From: Pseudomonadota bacterium | GTDB lineage: Bacteria; Pseudomonadota; Gammaproteobacteria; UBA9214 | DNA length: 64,000 nt | Direction: 5' to 3' | NCBI GenBank assembly: GCA_041395565.1 | Contig: JAWLAI010000003.1 | Coordinates: 434,001 to 498,000, forward strand | Shown here: positions 44,707-53,279 of the stretch, piece by piece | Layout: each line of letters opens with the position of its first letter | Numbering within the stretch: the first letter of the stretch is position 1 | Notes under the pieces: generated by a model | Told to the model about the DNA's origin: nothing | Databases searched by the model: none | Seen by the model: only the letters and a program-made list of their open reading frames with translations | Translations under genes and position numbers: made by a program

Positions 44707-46287
44707 ATGGAACAACACGCACAACAGCAAACGTTATGGAAATCCCCGGCAACCTTCTGGCTGTTGCTCGGTGTCGTCGTCGCTTTGGGTGGCTATGCCT
44801 TCTACGACACCATCGCGGACATGGTCTACCGCTGGAATACCAAGGAAGAATACGGCTACGGCTATCTGATTCCGGTGATCACGCTGTTTCTCATCTGGCA
44901 GCGCAAGAACCAGCTTGCTGCCATGCGGTTTTCCGCGTCGTGGGCAGGGCTGGTGCTGGTCGCGCTTGGCGGGGTGCTGTTTTTCCTGGGTGCGGTCGCC
45001 ACCACGCATACCCTGTCGCAATACGGCCTGGTGGTGACGGTGCTCGGCGCGGCACTGGCGCTGCTCGGCTGGGAAGCGTTCAAGATCGTCATGGTGCCGC
45101 TGGCGTTGCTGTTTTTCATGGTGCCGCTGCCGCCGTTCATCTACAACACGCTGTCGACCAAGCTGCAGTTGCTCTCGTCCGAGATCGGTGTTGCCGTGAT
45201 ACGGCTGTTCGGTATCAGCGTCTACCTCGAGGGTAACGTCATCGATCTCGGGTCCTACAAGCTGCAGGTGGTCGAGGCCTGCAGCGGCCTGCGCTACCTG
45301 TTTCCCCTGGTCTCGCTGTCCTTCATCACGGCGTACATCTACAGGGGGGCGTTCTGGAAGAAGGCGGTTATCTTCCTGTCCAGCATCCCGATAACCGTGC
45401 TGATGAACAGTTTCCGCATCGGGGTCATCGGCGTCCTGGTCGAATATGGCGGGCCGGAGCAGGCGGAAGGCTTTCTGCATGACTTCGAGGGCTGGATCGT
45501 CTTCATGGCATGCATCGCGATCCTGATCCTTGAAATGGCCTTGCTGGCCAAGGTCGGTTCGCAGCGGCAGAGCCTCGCGGAGACCTTTGCCATAGACTTT
45601 CCCGAGCCGTTGCCGGCGGCAGTCGGGAAACAGGTGCGCGGCATTACGCGGTCTTCCTGGTTCGTGCCGGTGCTGGTTGCAGTGATTGCGGCAGCCAGTT
45701 TCTATGTGCAGGGGCGTGTGAATATCATCCCCGAGCGTCGGATCTTCGCCGAATTCCCCTTGCGTATCGCAGAGTGGTCCGGCACCACCTCGCAGGTCGA
45801 GGAAAATATCCTGGCGTCCCTGAAGACCGAAGACCAGCTGATGTCGGATTACCGCAATGATCGCAACGAGAACATCAACCTGTGGATCGCCTACTATGCC
45901 GATCAGGCCGCGGGTTCCGCCGCGCATTCGCCGCGCGCCTGCATACCCGGGGGCGGGTGGCTGATCAAGGATCTCTCGCAGCGCACTGTCGACAGCGTAC
46001 GCGTGAACGGCCGTCCGCTCCGGGTGAACCGCCTGGTCATCAAGAAAGGCGATTACACCCAGCTCGTCTATTACTGGTTCCAGCAGCGCGGGCGCGATAT
46101 CACCAACGAGTGGATGGTGAAATGGTTTCTGTTCTGGGACGCGCTTACCCGCAACCGGACCGATGGTGCGCTGGTGCGGTTGACGGCACTGGTCGCACCC
46201 GGCGAGGACCTGGCCCGGGCGGACCAGCGGCTGGTCACGTTTGCCGCTGCGGTGGTTCCGCAACTGGCGGAATATATTCCGGATTGA
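44707..46287 (+). CDS. Exosortase with fused C-terminal EpsI domain (XrtD-like)
   Basis: 526-aa integral membrane protein. The N-terminal half (~8 helices) is an exosortase: the transpeptidase-like Cys192 in VVEACSGLRYLFPL, Arg237 in MNSFRIGVIGVL and His258 in GFLHDFEGWIVF are the three family catalytic residues. The C-terminal ~210 residues are a periplasmic EpsI domain (NIIPERRIFAEFPLRIAEWS; ACIPGGGWLIKD; YYWFQQRGRDITNEW). Exosortases process proteins with a C-terminal PEP-CTERM-like tripartite signal. The single-chain exosortase-EpsI layout and length fit XrtD (VPLPA-CTERM type) better than XrtA, but the subclass is an inference. ATG 44707 was preferred to GTG 44701 because GAGGT is 9 nt upstream of the former. 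Confidence 0.9.
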   Translation: MEQHAQQQTLWKSPATFWLLLGVVVALGGYAFYDTIADMVYRWNTKEEYGYGYLIPVITLFLIWQRKNQLAAMRFSASWAGLVLVALGGVLFFLGAVATTHTLSQYGLVVTVLGAALALLGWEAFKIVMVPLALLFFMVPLPPFIYNTLSTKLQLLSSEIGVAVIRLFGISVYLEGNVIDLGSYKLQVVEACSGLRYLFPLVSLSFITAYIYRGAFWKKAVIFLSSIPITVLMNSFRIGVIGVLVEYGGPEQAEGFLHDFEGWIVFMACIAILILEMALLAKVGSQRQSLAETFAIDFPEPLPAAVGKQVRGITRSSWFVPVLVAVIAAASFYVQGRVNIIPERRIFAEFPLRIAEWSGTTSQVEENILASLKTEDQLMSDYRNDRNENINLWIAYYADQAAGSAAHSPRACIPGGGWLIKDLSQRTVDSVRVNGRPLRVNRLVIKKGDYTQLVYYWFQQRGRDITNEWMVKWFLFWDALTRNRTDGALVRLTALVAPGEDLARADQRLVTFAAAVVPQLAEYIPD

Positions 46288-46400
46288 CGGCCCATGGCGA
46301 CAGGCAGCGACAACCGTTGGCTCGGACAATCTGTAACAGGGGAAGCAGGCAGGATCGCTGCGTGTCATGGGTAGGACAGCCAAGCTGAAGCCGAATCACG

Positions 46401-48131
46401 ATGCTGTTTGAAACTGCAAGCCACCCGGTGGTCGATTTCTACGGCGATATCACGGCGCTGGCCGAATCCGCCGTGCTGGTCAATCCGATCACCCTGATTC
46501 TGCCCATGATCGCGGCGCTGGTCATCAGCATGGTCGTGATACCGGTCATGGTGCGCCTGGCGCCCAGGCTGGGGCTGATCGACGAGCCGGACCCGCGCAA
46601 GGTGCACGTGCAGCCGGTACCCAGGGTCGGCGGTTTCGGCATCTTCCTGGGATCGATCCTGCCCGTCGTGCTGTTGCTCCCGATCGACCAGACGCTGGCT
46701 GCCTACATCACCGGTTCCATCATCCTGTTCATGTTCGGGGTGATGGATGACAGCCTGGAGCTCGGACATTACGTCAAGTTCATCGGGCAGTTTCTGGCGG
46801 TGATCATCGTGGTGTATTGGGGCGATGCCTACGTCACCCGGCTGCCCTTCCTGCAGAATGAACTGCTCGGTGAAACCGCGGGCAGGCTGTTCACCGTCTT
46901 CGCGATGGTCGGCATGATCAATGCGATCAACCACTCTGACGGTCTGGATGGTCTTGCCGGTGGCGAGGCGCTGCTCAGCCTCTGCTGCATCGCCTGGCTG
47001 TCCTACCTTGCGGATGGCGCCTCCGTTGCGCTGATTGCCCTGGCGCTGGTCGGTGGCGTGCTCGGCTTCATGCGCTACAACACCTATCCGGCGATCATCT
47101 TCATGGGCGACAGCGGGAGCCAGTACCTGGGTTTCACACTGGGATTTCTGGCCGTGCTGCTGACCCAGCAGGTCAACCCGGCACTGAGCCCGGCCTTGCC
47201 GGCACTGATACTCGGCCTGCCGATCGCCGACATCATCGCCGTGTTCGCCCAGCGTATCTACCAGAAGATGAACTGGTTCCGGGCGACCAGGAACCACATA
47301 CACCACCGCCTGCTGGATCTCGGCTTTTACCACTACGAGTCCGTGGTCATCATTTATTCCATCCAGACGCTGCTGGTTGTCTGTGCCGTGCTGCTGCCGT
47401 ACGAGGCCGATAGCGTGGTGCTCGGCTTGTATCTGGGCATTGTGGCAATGATTTTTGTGTTGCTGGTGCTGGCGGAGCGCGGTGGCTGGCGTGTCCACAG
47501 GATGGCGGGGGGGCTGGCGGCCACTGAACCGCTGCAGTCCGGCTGGCTGGGTTCGCTGCCTGCCAGGGTATCCTACTGGACACTCGTGCTCGGCCTGTCG
47601 CTGTTCCTGGTATCCGGTGCGCTGATCGCGACAGAGATTCCGCCCGATTTCACCCTGCTGGCCATGGTCATGACCGGCTTGATGCTGGTGCGGCTGAGTG
47701 TCGCCAGCATGGCGAGGTTTTTGCCGTTGCGCGCAATCTGCTATATGGCGATCGCCTTCGTCGTCTACCTGGTCAATACGTACCAGCCGCCATACCTGTC
47801 GGGCGCGGATCCCGTCACCTATATCTTCTTCGGTCTCATGGTGGCGGCGATCGCATTCTCGATACGCTTCGTGGAACGGGGGAGCTTCAGGCTCACGCCG
47901 ACGGATTTCCTGGTCATCATCGCGATCGCCTCGCTCGCGATCCTGTCCGGTCGGGGTATCGTCGACAGTGCCATCACCGCCATCACACTGAAGTCCATTA
48001 TCCTGTTCTATGGCTGTGAACTGGTACTGAACAGGATCCGCTACCGCTGGAATGTCTTCACCATCTCCGCCCTGCTGGCGTTGGTCGTGATCAGCCTGCG
48101 TGGCATGGGTTTGCTGTCTCTACACATCTAA
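46401..48131 (+). CDS. WecA/MraY-type phosphoglycosyltransferase with long C-terminal membrane extension
   Basis: 576-aa membrane protein predicted to load the first sugar phosphate onto undecaprenyl phosphate. Residues ~25-370 contain the family landmarks: [20 protein letters not shown], the Asp pair in VMDDSLELG (116-117), [12 protein letters not shown] (from 177), [11 protein letters not shown], and the HIHH motif (299-302). The usual NxxNFxDG-type sequence reads INHSDG here. Typical WecA-like enzymes are 330-380 aa. Here roughly 200 further residues form additional hydrophobic helices ([35 protein letters not shown]). There is no EpsB-type (WbaP-like) initiator in the window, so this is the likely starter of the polysaccharide. 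Confidence 0.87.
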   Translation: MLFETASHPVVDFYGDITALAESAVLVNPITLILPMIAALVISMVVIPVMVRLAPRLGLIDEPDPRKVHVQPVPRVGGFGIFLGSILPVVLLLPIDQTLAAYITGSIILFMFGVMDDSLELGHYVKFIGQFLAVIIVVYWGDAYVTRLPFLQNELLGETAGRLFTVFAMVGMINAINHSDGLDGLAGGEALLSLCCIAWLSYLADGASVALIALALVGGVLGFMRYNTYPAIIFMGDSGSQYLGFTLGFLAVLLTQQVNPALSPALPALILGLPIADIIAVFAQRIYQKMNWFRATRNHIHHRLLDLGFYHYESVVIIYSIQTLLVVCAVLLPYEADSVVLGLYLGIVAMIFVLLVLAERGGWRVHRMAGGLAATEPLQSGWLGSLPARVSYWTLVLGLSLFLVSGALIATEIPPDFTLLAMVMTGLMLVRLSVASMARFLPLRAICYMAIAFVVYLVNTYQPPYLSGADPVTYIFFGLMVAAIAFSIRFVERGSFRLTPTDFLVIIAIASLAILSGRGIVDSAITAITLKSIILFYGCELVLNRIRYRWNVFTISALLALVVISLRGMGLLSLHI

Positions 48132-48151
48132 TGGCTGTCAACGGGCATCTT

Positions 48152-49246
48152 ATGAACAAGTCAAAAGTAGCGCTGATCACCGGCATCACCGGACAAGACG
48201 GCTCCTATCTGGCGGAATTCCTCCTGGAAAAAGGGTATTTGGTACACGGCATCAAGCGCCGGGCGTCGTCGTTCAATACCGATCGCATCGATCATCTCTA
48301 CCGTGATCTGCACGAGAAGAATGTCCGGTTCGTCCTGCACTACGGGGACCTGACCGATTCGACCAACCTGATCCGGATCATCCAGGAGGTGCAGCCGGAC
48401 GAGATCTACAATCTGGCGGCACAGAGTCACGTCGCGGTTTCGTTCGAGACGCCGGAATACACGGCCAATGCGGATGCACTCGGAACCCTGCGTCTGCTCG
48501 AGGCGATCAGGATACTCGGGCTCGAGCGCAAGACGCGCTTCTACCAGGCATCCACCAGCGAGCTGTTCGGCAAGGTGCAGGAGATTCCGCAGAAGGAAAC
48601 CACTCCCTTCTATCCGCGCAGTCCGTATGCCGTGGCCAAGCTGTATTCCTACTGGATCTGCGTGAACTACCGCGAGGCCTACGGCATCTATGCCTGCAAC
48701 GGCATCCTCTTCAACCACGAGTCGCCGGTACGCGGCGAGACCTTCGTCACGCGCAAGATCACACGCGCGATCGCACGCATCAAGCTCGGCCTGCAGGACA
48801 AGCTCTTCCTGGGTAATCTGGATTCGTTGCGCGACTGGGGGCATGCCAAGGATTACGTCAGGATGCAGTGGCTGATGCTGCAACAGGACGAGCCGGACGA
48901 TTACTGCATATCGACCGGGGTGCAATATTCGGTGCGTGACTTCGTCAACGCGGCGTGCCGGGAGGTCGGCATCGAGCTGCGCTGGGAAGGGCGTGGTGTG
49001 GAGGAGCAGGGAATCGATGTGCACAGCGGCCGGGTGCTGGTCGAGGTCGACCCGCGCTACTTCCGCCCGACCGAGGTCGAGACGCTGCTGGGCGATTCCA
49101 CCAAGGCGCGCGAGCGCTTGGGCTGGGTGCCGGAGATCACCCTGGACGAGATGGTTGCCGAGATGGTGCGCGAGGATCTGAAGATCGCCGAGCGGGATGA
49201 GTTGTGCAAGCGGGAAGGTTTCCAGACCTTCGATTATCATGAATGA
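48152..49246 (+). CDS. gmd: GDP-mannose 4,6-dehydratase
   Basis: 364-aa short-chain dehydrogenase/reductase that converts GDP-mannose to GDP-4-keto-6-deoxymannose. It has the NADP fingerprint [37 protein letters not shown], the catalytic [15 protein letters not shown] with the Tyr-x3-Lys pair, and the late [19 protein letters not shown]. All of these are Gmd-specific. MNKSKVAL at 48152 is taken as the start; ATG 48131 overlaps the preceding stop and would add seven residues. The fucose synthase gene follows after 125 bp, giving the two-step route to GDP-fucose. Confidence 0.96.
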   Translation: MNKSKVALITGITGQDGSYLAEFLLEKGYLVHGIKRRASSFNTDRIDHLYRDLHEKNVRFVLHYGDLTDSTNLIRIIQEVQPDEIYNLAAQSHVAVSFETPEYTANADALGTLRLLEAIRILGLERKTRFYQASTSELFGKVQEIPQKETTPFYPRSPYAVAKLYSYWICVNYREAYGIYACNGILFNHESPVRGETFVTRKITRAIARIKLGLQDKLFLGNLDSLRDWGHAKDYVRMQWLMLQQDEPDDYCISTGVQYSVRDFVNAACREVGIELRWEGRGVEEQGIDVHSGRVLVEVDPRYFRPTEVETLLGDSTKARERLGWVPEITLDEMVAEMVREDLKIAERDELCKREGFQTFDYHE

Positions 49247-49371
49247 CATCCGTACCTGCGCGCAGGGTGCGGCGGGATGTGCATGGACGCGCGCGCGGTC
49301 CGCGCGTCTCCAGGACACTGACCTCCGGCCTGCTGCGCGCGGATATTGAGCTGTCGGCTACCGGGTGAGCT

Positions 49372-50307
49372 ATGGAGAAGAACGCAAAGATCTATGTCGC
49401 CGGGCATCGCGGGCTGGTGGGATCCGCCATCGTGCGCTGTCTGCGCAGCCACGGCTACGATAACCTGGTAGTGCGAACCAGCAGGGAACTGGACCTGCGC
49501 GAACAGGCGGCGGTGCGCGAATTCTTTGCCGCCGAAAGGCCGGACTACGTGGTTCTTGCCGCGGCAAAGGTCGGCGGCATCCTGGCCAATGACACTTACC
49601 CCGCGGATTTCATCTACCAGAATCTCATGATCGAGGCGAATGTCATCGAGGCGTCCCGGGTCAACGGTGTGCGCAAGCTGCTCTGTCTGGGCAGCACCTG
49701 CATCTACCCGCGTATGGCGCCGCAGCCCCTGAAGGAGGAGTACCTGCTGACCGGGCCGCTCGAGACGACCAACGAGTGGTATGCCGTCGCCAAGATCGCC
49801 GGCATCAAGCTGTGCCAGGCCTACCAGCGTCAGTATGGATGCAGTTTTATCTCGGCCATGCCGACCAATCTGTACGGCCCGGAGGACAACTTCAACCTCG
49901 AGACGTCCCACGTCATGCCGGCGCTGATCCGGAAATTCCACGAGGCCAGGGTCGGCAACATGCCTGCGGTGACGGTCTGGGGCAGCGGCAGGCCCAGGCG
50001 CGAGTTCCTGCATGTCGACGATTGCGCGGATGCCTGTCTGTTCCTCATGCAGCATTATGACGGCGAGGAGATCGTCAATATCGGCGTCGGTTCCGACCTG
50101 TCCATCGCCGAACTGGCGGACCTGCTGCGGCGGGTGGTCGGGTATCCGGGCGAGATCCATTACGACACCGACAAGCCTGACGGGACGCCGCGCAAGCTCG
50201 TGGACGTCAGCCGTCTCAACGCGCTTGGCTGGCACGCGCGCATTCCGCTGGCCGCAGGCGTCGCCTCCACGTATCAGTGGTTTCTGGATCACGTCGCCGG
50301 GCACTGA
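49372..50307 (+). CDS. fcl: GDP-L-fucose synthase (epimerase/reductase)
   Basis: 311-aa SDR enzyme performing the 3,5-epimerisation and 4-reduction to GDP-L-fucose. It begins [19 protein letters not shown] (NADP-binding GxxGxxG) and has [16 protein letters not shown], the catalytic Tyr/Lys in [14 protein letters not shown], and the family Cys and His in [20 protein letters not shown]. Together with gmd it gives the locus its fucose donor; GDP-rhamnose synthesis is not suggested because this gene matches Fcl. It is the last biosynthetic gene before the regulatory genes. Confidence 0.96.
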   Translation: MEKNAKIYVAGHRGLVGSAIVRCLRSHGYDNLVVRTSRELDLREQAAVREFFAAERPDYVVLAAAKVGGILANDTYPADFIYQNLMIEANVIEASRVNGVRKLLCLGSTCIYPRMAPQPLKEEYLLTGPLETTNEWYAVAKIAGIKLCQAYQRQYGCSFISAMPTNLYGPEDNFNLETSHVMPALIRKFHEARVGNMPAVTVWGSGRPRREFLHVDDCADACLFLMQHYDGEEIVNIGVGSDLSIAELADLLRRVVGYPGEIHYDTDKPDGTPRKLVDVSRLNALGWHARIPLAAGVASTYQWFLDHVAGH

Positions 50308-50382
50308 AGCGCAGCGCCGCCGCCGTGCCCGTACGCAGACCCGCACTGGGCGGCGGCTGCGGGAAATACTGCTTTCAAGTGT

Positions 50383-50422
50383 CGGCAAGATTGGTAGGAT
50401 ACGGAATCCTACAAATTTGCCG
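50383..50422. repeat. Imperfect 40-bp inverted repeat upstream of prsT
   Basis: Outer arms CGGCAA (50383-50388) / TTGCCG (50417-50422) and inner arms GTAGGAT (50394-50400) / ATCCTAC (50406-50412), with a 5-nt loop, form one long imperfect hairpin in the 264-bp gap between fcl and prsT. A GC-rich imperfect inverted repeat (about 50312-50360) precedes it, and an AT-rich stretch (50450-50475) follows. It could be the fcl terminator or a binding site for the PrsR-type regulator. I did not find a -24/-12 sigma-54 promoter here. Confidence 0.6.
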
Positions 50423-50571
50423 GCTGGTTTGACTATCCGTCTGACGGTAGACTTGAATATAATCAAAAATAATCAACGAGTTGAAAACTGTCCGCTGATG
50501 TGACAGCCCCCGGCCGGCGCCGGGCGCGCAGAATGATCGGCATCCCGAAACGCATTCCCATGGAGGCACGC

Positions 50572-53073
50572 ATGTTATTCCTGAACAAGCGCAACGGACT
50601 GGTTGCGATGCTGTTGGTCGCGGCAGTCCTCGCCGGCTGTGGCGGCGCCGAAGAACGCAAGGCGAAGTACCTCGAGCGCGGCAAGGTCTATTTCGAGCAG
50701 CAGAACTACGACAAGGCCGGCGTGGAATTCAAGAATGTCCTGCAGATCGATCCGAAGACCGCAGCGCCCTACTACTACCTGGGACGCATGGCCGAACAGG
50801 AGCAGGAGTGGCGCAAGGCTTATGAGTACTACAGCAAGGCCGTCAATCTCGGCCCCGAATTGCTCGATGCGCGCATTCGTCTCGGCCGCTTTTACCTGCT
50901 GGCTGGCGAACTGGATGAGGCCGGGGCGCAGGCTGACGAGGTCATCGCGCAGGACGCGGGCAACACGGACGCCTTGACGCTGCGCGCCTCCATCCTCTAC
51001 CGGCACGACCAGGTTGAGGAGGCTGTGGCGTTATTGCAGCAGATTCTGGCCCGGGCCCCGGGCGACGAGGGTGCGGCCGGGCTGCTATCCGGTATCTACG
51101 ACAGGCAGGGCAAGGAAGACGAGGCCACCGGCATCCTGGAAACCGCGGTCGGGAGCAACCCGTCCAGCGTCGTGCTGCGCATGAATCTGATCAAGGTCTA
51201 TATCAAGCGGGAAGAGAATGACAAGGCGGAGGCGTTGATGCTGGCCCTCGCAAAAGAACATCCCGGCGAATTACAGTACATAGTGAACCTCGCGTCCTTC
51301 TATACCAAGAACAACCAGAACGACAAAGCGGAGGCCATCCTGCGCAAGGCGATCGCGGACAAGCCGGAGGATCCGCAGAACTACCTGCTGCTGGTCGACT
51401 TCCTCAAGAACACCCAGGGCCAGGACCGGGCCATCACGGAGCTCGAGTCACTGGTCAAGTCGAAACCCGACATGGCGCAACTGCAGTTCGCCCTGGCTGG
51501 GTTGTATGCGGCTGCCGGCCGCACCGAAGAGACGGAAGCGGTCTACCGGGCACTGATCGACAAGTACGGGACCGAGCCGCAGGGGCTCAAGGCGCGCTTG
51601 GCACTGGCGGTATTACGGGTGCAGGCGGGCAGGAACGACGAGGCCAGGACCCTGCTCGAACAGGTACTCACCGAGAATCCGCAGGACAGCGGGGCGCTCA
51701 TGCTGAAAGGCCGCATGCAGCTGCAGGACGAGCAGTACGCCGACGCGATCGTCACCTTCCGTTCCGTACTGAAGGATCAGCCCGATTCCGTGGACGCGCT
51801 GACCTTGCTGGCCACGGCCCACAAGGCCAATGGCGAGGACGGGCTGGCGCTGGAAAACCTGTCCCGTGCCGTCGAAGTTCACCCCCAGAACGTCGATGCC
51901 TGGCTGCGACTGGCCAAGTTCGTGGCCGACAGCGGCGACCTGGAACGGGCGCTGGAGCATATCAACACCGCGTTGAAGGTGCAGCCCGACAATACCATGG
52001 CCCTGAAAGGCAAGGCCGAGCTGCTGGCGCGGCTCGGGCGTATCGGGGAGGTGGAAGAGACCCTCACCAAGCTGGAGCAGGCCTCGCCGGAGAGCGGTCT
52101 GGGCGCCATCGGTAAAGCGCGCCTGTACAAGCAGCAGAAGAAATACCCGGAGGCCCTGGCAGCCTACGAGGACGCCCTGGCGCGCGAGCCCGATTCCGTG
52201 CTGGCGCTGACGGAGCTGGTCAGTACCGAGATCGAGACCGGCAAGGTCGAGGAGGCGGTCCAGCGACTCCAGGCCATCCTGGCCGCGAAACCCGACCATC
52301 CTGTGGTGCACTACCTGCTGGGAAACGCCTATCTCGCACAACGGGATTTTACCGCCGCGGAAAAGGAATTCGGCCTGCAGCTTGAGCAGAACCGCGCCAG
52401 CGCCATGGTGTATCGTCAGATCGCGGCCGCCCGTCTGGGCCGGGGTGATCGGGCCGGCGCGATCTCGGTCCTGCGCGAGGGATTGCGGGAAGTGCCCGCT
52501 GACGTTGGCCTGCTGCTGAACCTCGTCTCCGTCTACTCCGAGAGCGGGGATCTCGACGCGGCTGCAAATGTCTACAAGGAGGGCATCAGTGCGGCGCCGA
52601 AGGACATCCGCTTCCAGCTCGGTCTGGCCACGATCTATGAACGCCAAGGGAAATTCGAGGATGCGATTGCACTCTACGAGGAGATACTCCAGCAGGCCCC
52701 GGATAACCTGATCACGATAAACAACCTGGCGGTGCTGTTGTCCGAACGCAGGACGGACGAGGCGAGCAACCGGCGTGCGCTGGAACTGGCGCAGCGACTG
52801 GCGGAGAGCAAGCAGCCGACGCTGCTGGATACGCTGGGCTGGATCTATTACCGCGTGGGTAATTACGACAAGGCGGCCGAGGTGCTGGCCAGCGTGGTCG
52901 AACAGGCCCCCGACGTGGCCATTTTCCGTTACCACCTGGGTATGACCTACTACCGCCAGGGTGACCTGCGCGCGGCGCGTGAGATCCTCTCCAAGGCCGT
53001 TGGGCAAGACGAGCGCTATGACGGCGTAGAGGAGGCACGCCGGGTGTACGCGGAGATCCGCAACAAGACCTGA
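50572..53073 (+). CDS. prsT: PrsT-type TPR-repeat lipoprotein of exosortase systems
   Basis: 833-aa lipoprotein. The signal peptide ends in a lipobox VAAVLAGC with Cys23, so the mature protein is lipid-anchored. The remainder is a long array of tetratricopeptide repeats (for example YLERGKVYFEQQNYDKAGVE and ALAAYEDALAREPDSVLAL), ending DERYDGVEEARRVYAEIRN. Such giant TPR proteins (PrsT) lie next to PrsK/PrsR in exosortase/PEP-CTERM loci and probably help polymer secretion or signal its state. The ATG 50572 is set by GGAGG 7 nt upstream; longer in-frame starts would bury the signal peptide. Preceded by the inverted repeat described separately and followed by a strong stem-loop. Confidence 0.92.
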   Translation: MLFLNKRNGLVAMLLVAAVLAGCGGAEERKAKYLERGKVYFEQQNYDKAGVEFKNVLQIDPKTAAPYYYLGRMAEQEQEWRKAYEYYSKAVNLGPELLDARIRLGRFYLLAGELDEAGAQADEVIAQDAGNTDALTLRASILYRHDQVEEAVALLQQILARAPGDEGAAGLLSGIYDRQGKEDEATGILETAVGSNPSSVVLRMNLIKVYIKREENDKAEALMLALAKEHPGELQYIVNLASFYTKNNQNDKAEAILRKAIADKPEDPQNYLLLVDFLKNTQGQDRAITELESLVKSKPDMAQLQFALAGLYAAAGRTEETEAVYRALIDKYGTEPQGLKARLALAVLRVQAGRNDEARTLLEQVLTENPQDSGALMLKGRMQLQDEQYADAIVTFRSVLKDQPDSVDALTLLATAHKANGEDGLALENLSRAVEVHPQNVDAWLRLAKFVADSGDLERALEHINTALKVQPDNTMALKGKAELLARLGRIGEVEETLTKLEQASPESGLGAIGKARLYKQQKKYPEALAAYEDALAREPDSVLALTELVSTEIETGKVEEAVQRLQAILAAKPDHPVVHYLLGNAYLAQRDFTAAEKEFGLQLEQNRASAMVYRQIAAARLGRGDRAGAISVLREGLREVPADVGLLLNLVSVYSESGDLDAAANVYKEGISAAPKDIRFQLGLATIYERQGKFEDAIALYEEILQQAPDNLITINNLAVLLSERRTDEASNRRALELAQRLAESKQPTLLDTLGWIYYRVGNYDKAAEVLASVVEQAPDVAIFRYHLGMTYYRQGDLRAAREILSKAVGQDERYDGVEEARRVYAEIRNKT

Positions 53074-53078
53074 CCCCC

Positions 53079-53109
53079 GCCGGTCCTGCGGCATTGCCGC
53101 AGGACCGGC
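53079..53109 (+). terminator. Perfect 14-bp stem-loop between prsT and prsK
   Basis: Arms GCCGGTCCTGCGGC (53079-53092) and GCCGCAGGACCGGC (53096-53109) with loop ATT, starting 5 bp after the prsT stop. Very stable, but no T-run follows, so it may act as a partial terminator or 3' stabiliser that lowers prsK expression relative to prsT. About 170 bp of sequence without a gene separates it from prsK. Confidence 0.7.
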
Positions 53110-53279
53110 ATACCCGCCCGCCGCGCACGACCCGGCATCTGGCTTGTCCCGGTTCGCACCAAGTATGATTGTCACTAGAGCCTATCGCATATTCCCCCGT
53201 GGCCGCGGCTCGCGCGGGAGTGTGAGATAGGTGCCAGGCAACTCCAGTCCCTTTCGACAGGTGCAGCAGGTGTCAATGC

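Noticed and set aside
45336..46383. Minus-strand frame opposite the exosortase gene
   Set aside because: Antisense of a gene whose catalytic Cys, Arg and His are all present on the plus strand.
49280..49315. GACGCGCG / CGCGCGTC inverted repeat between gmd and fcl
   Set aside because: Low-complexity CG alternation readily gives such arms by chance; no T-run and no positional support.
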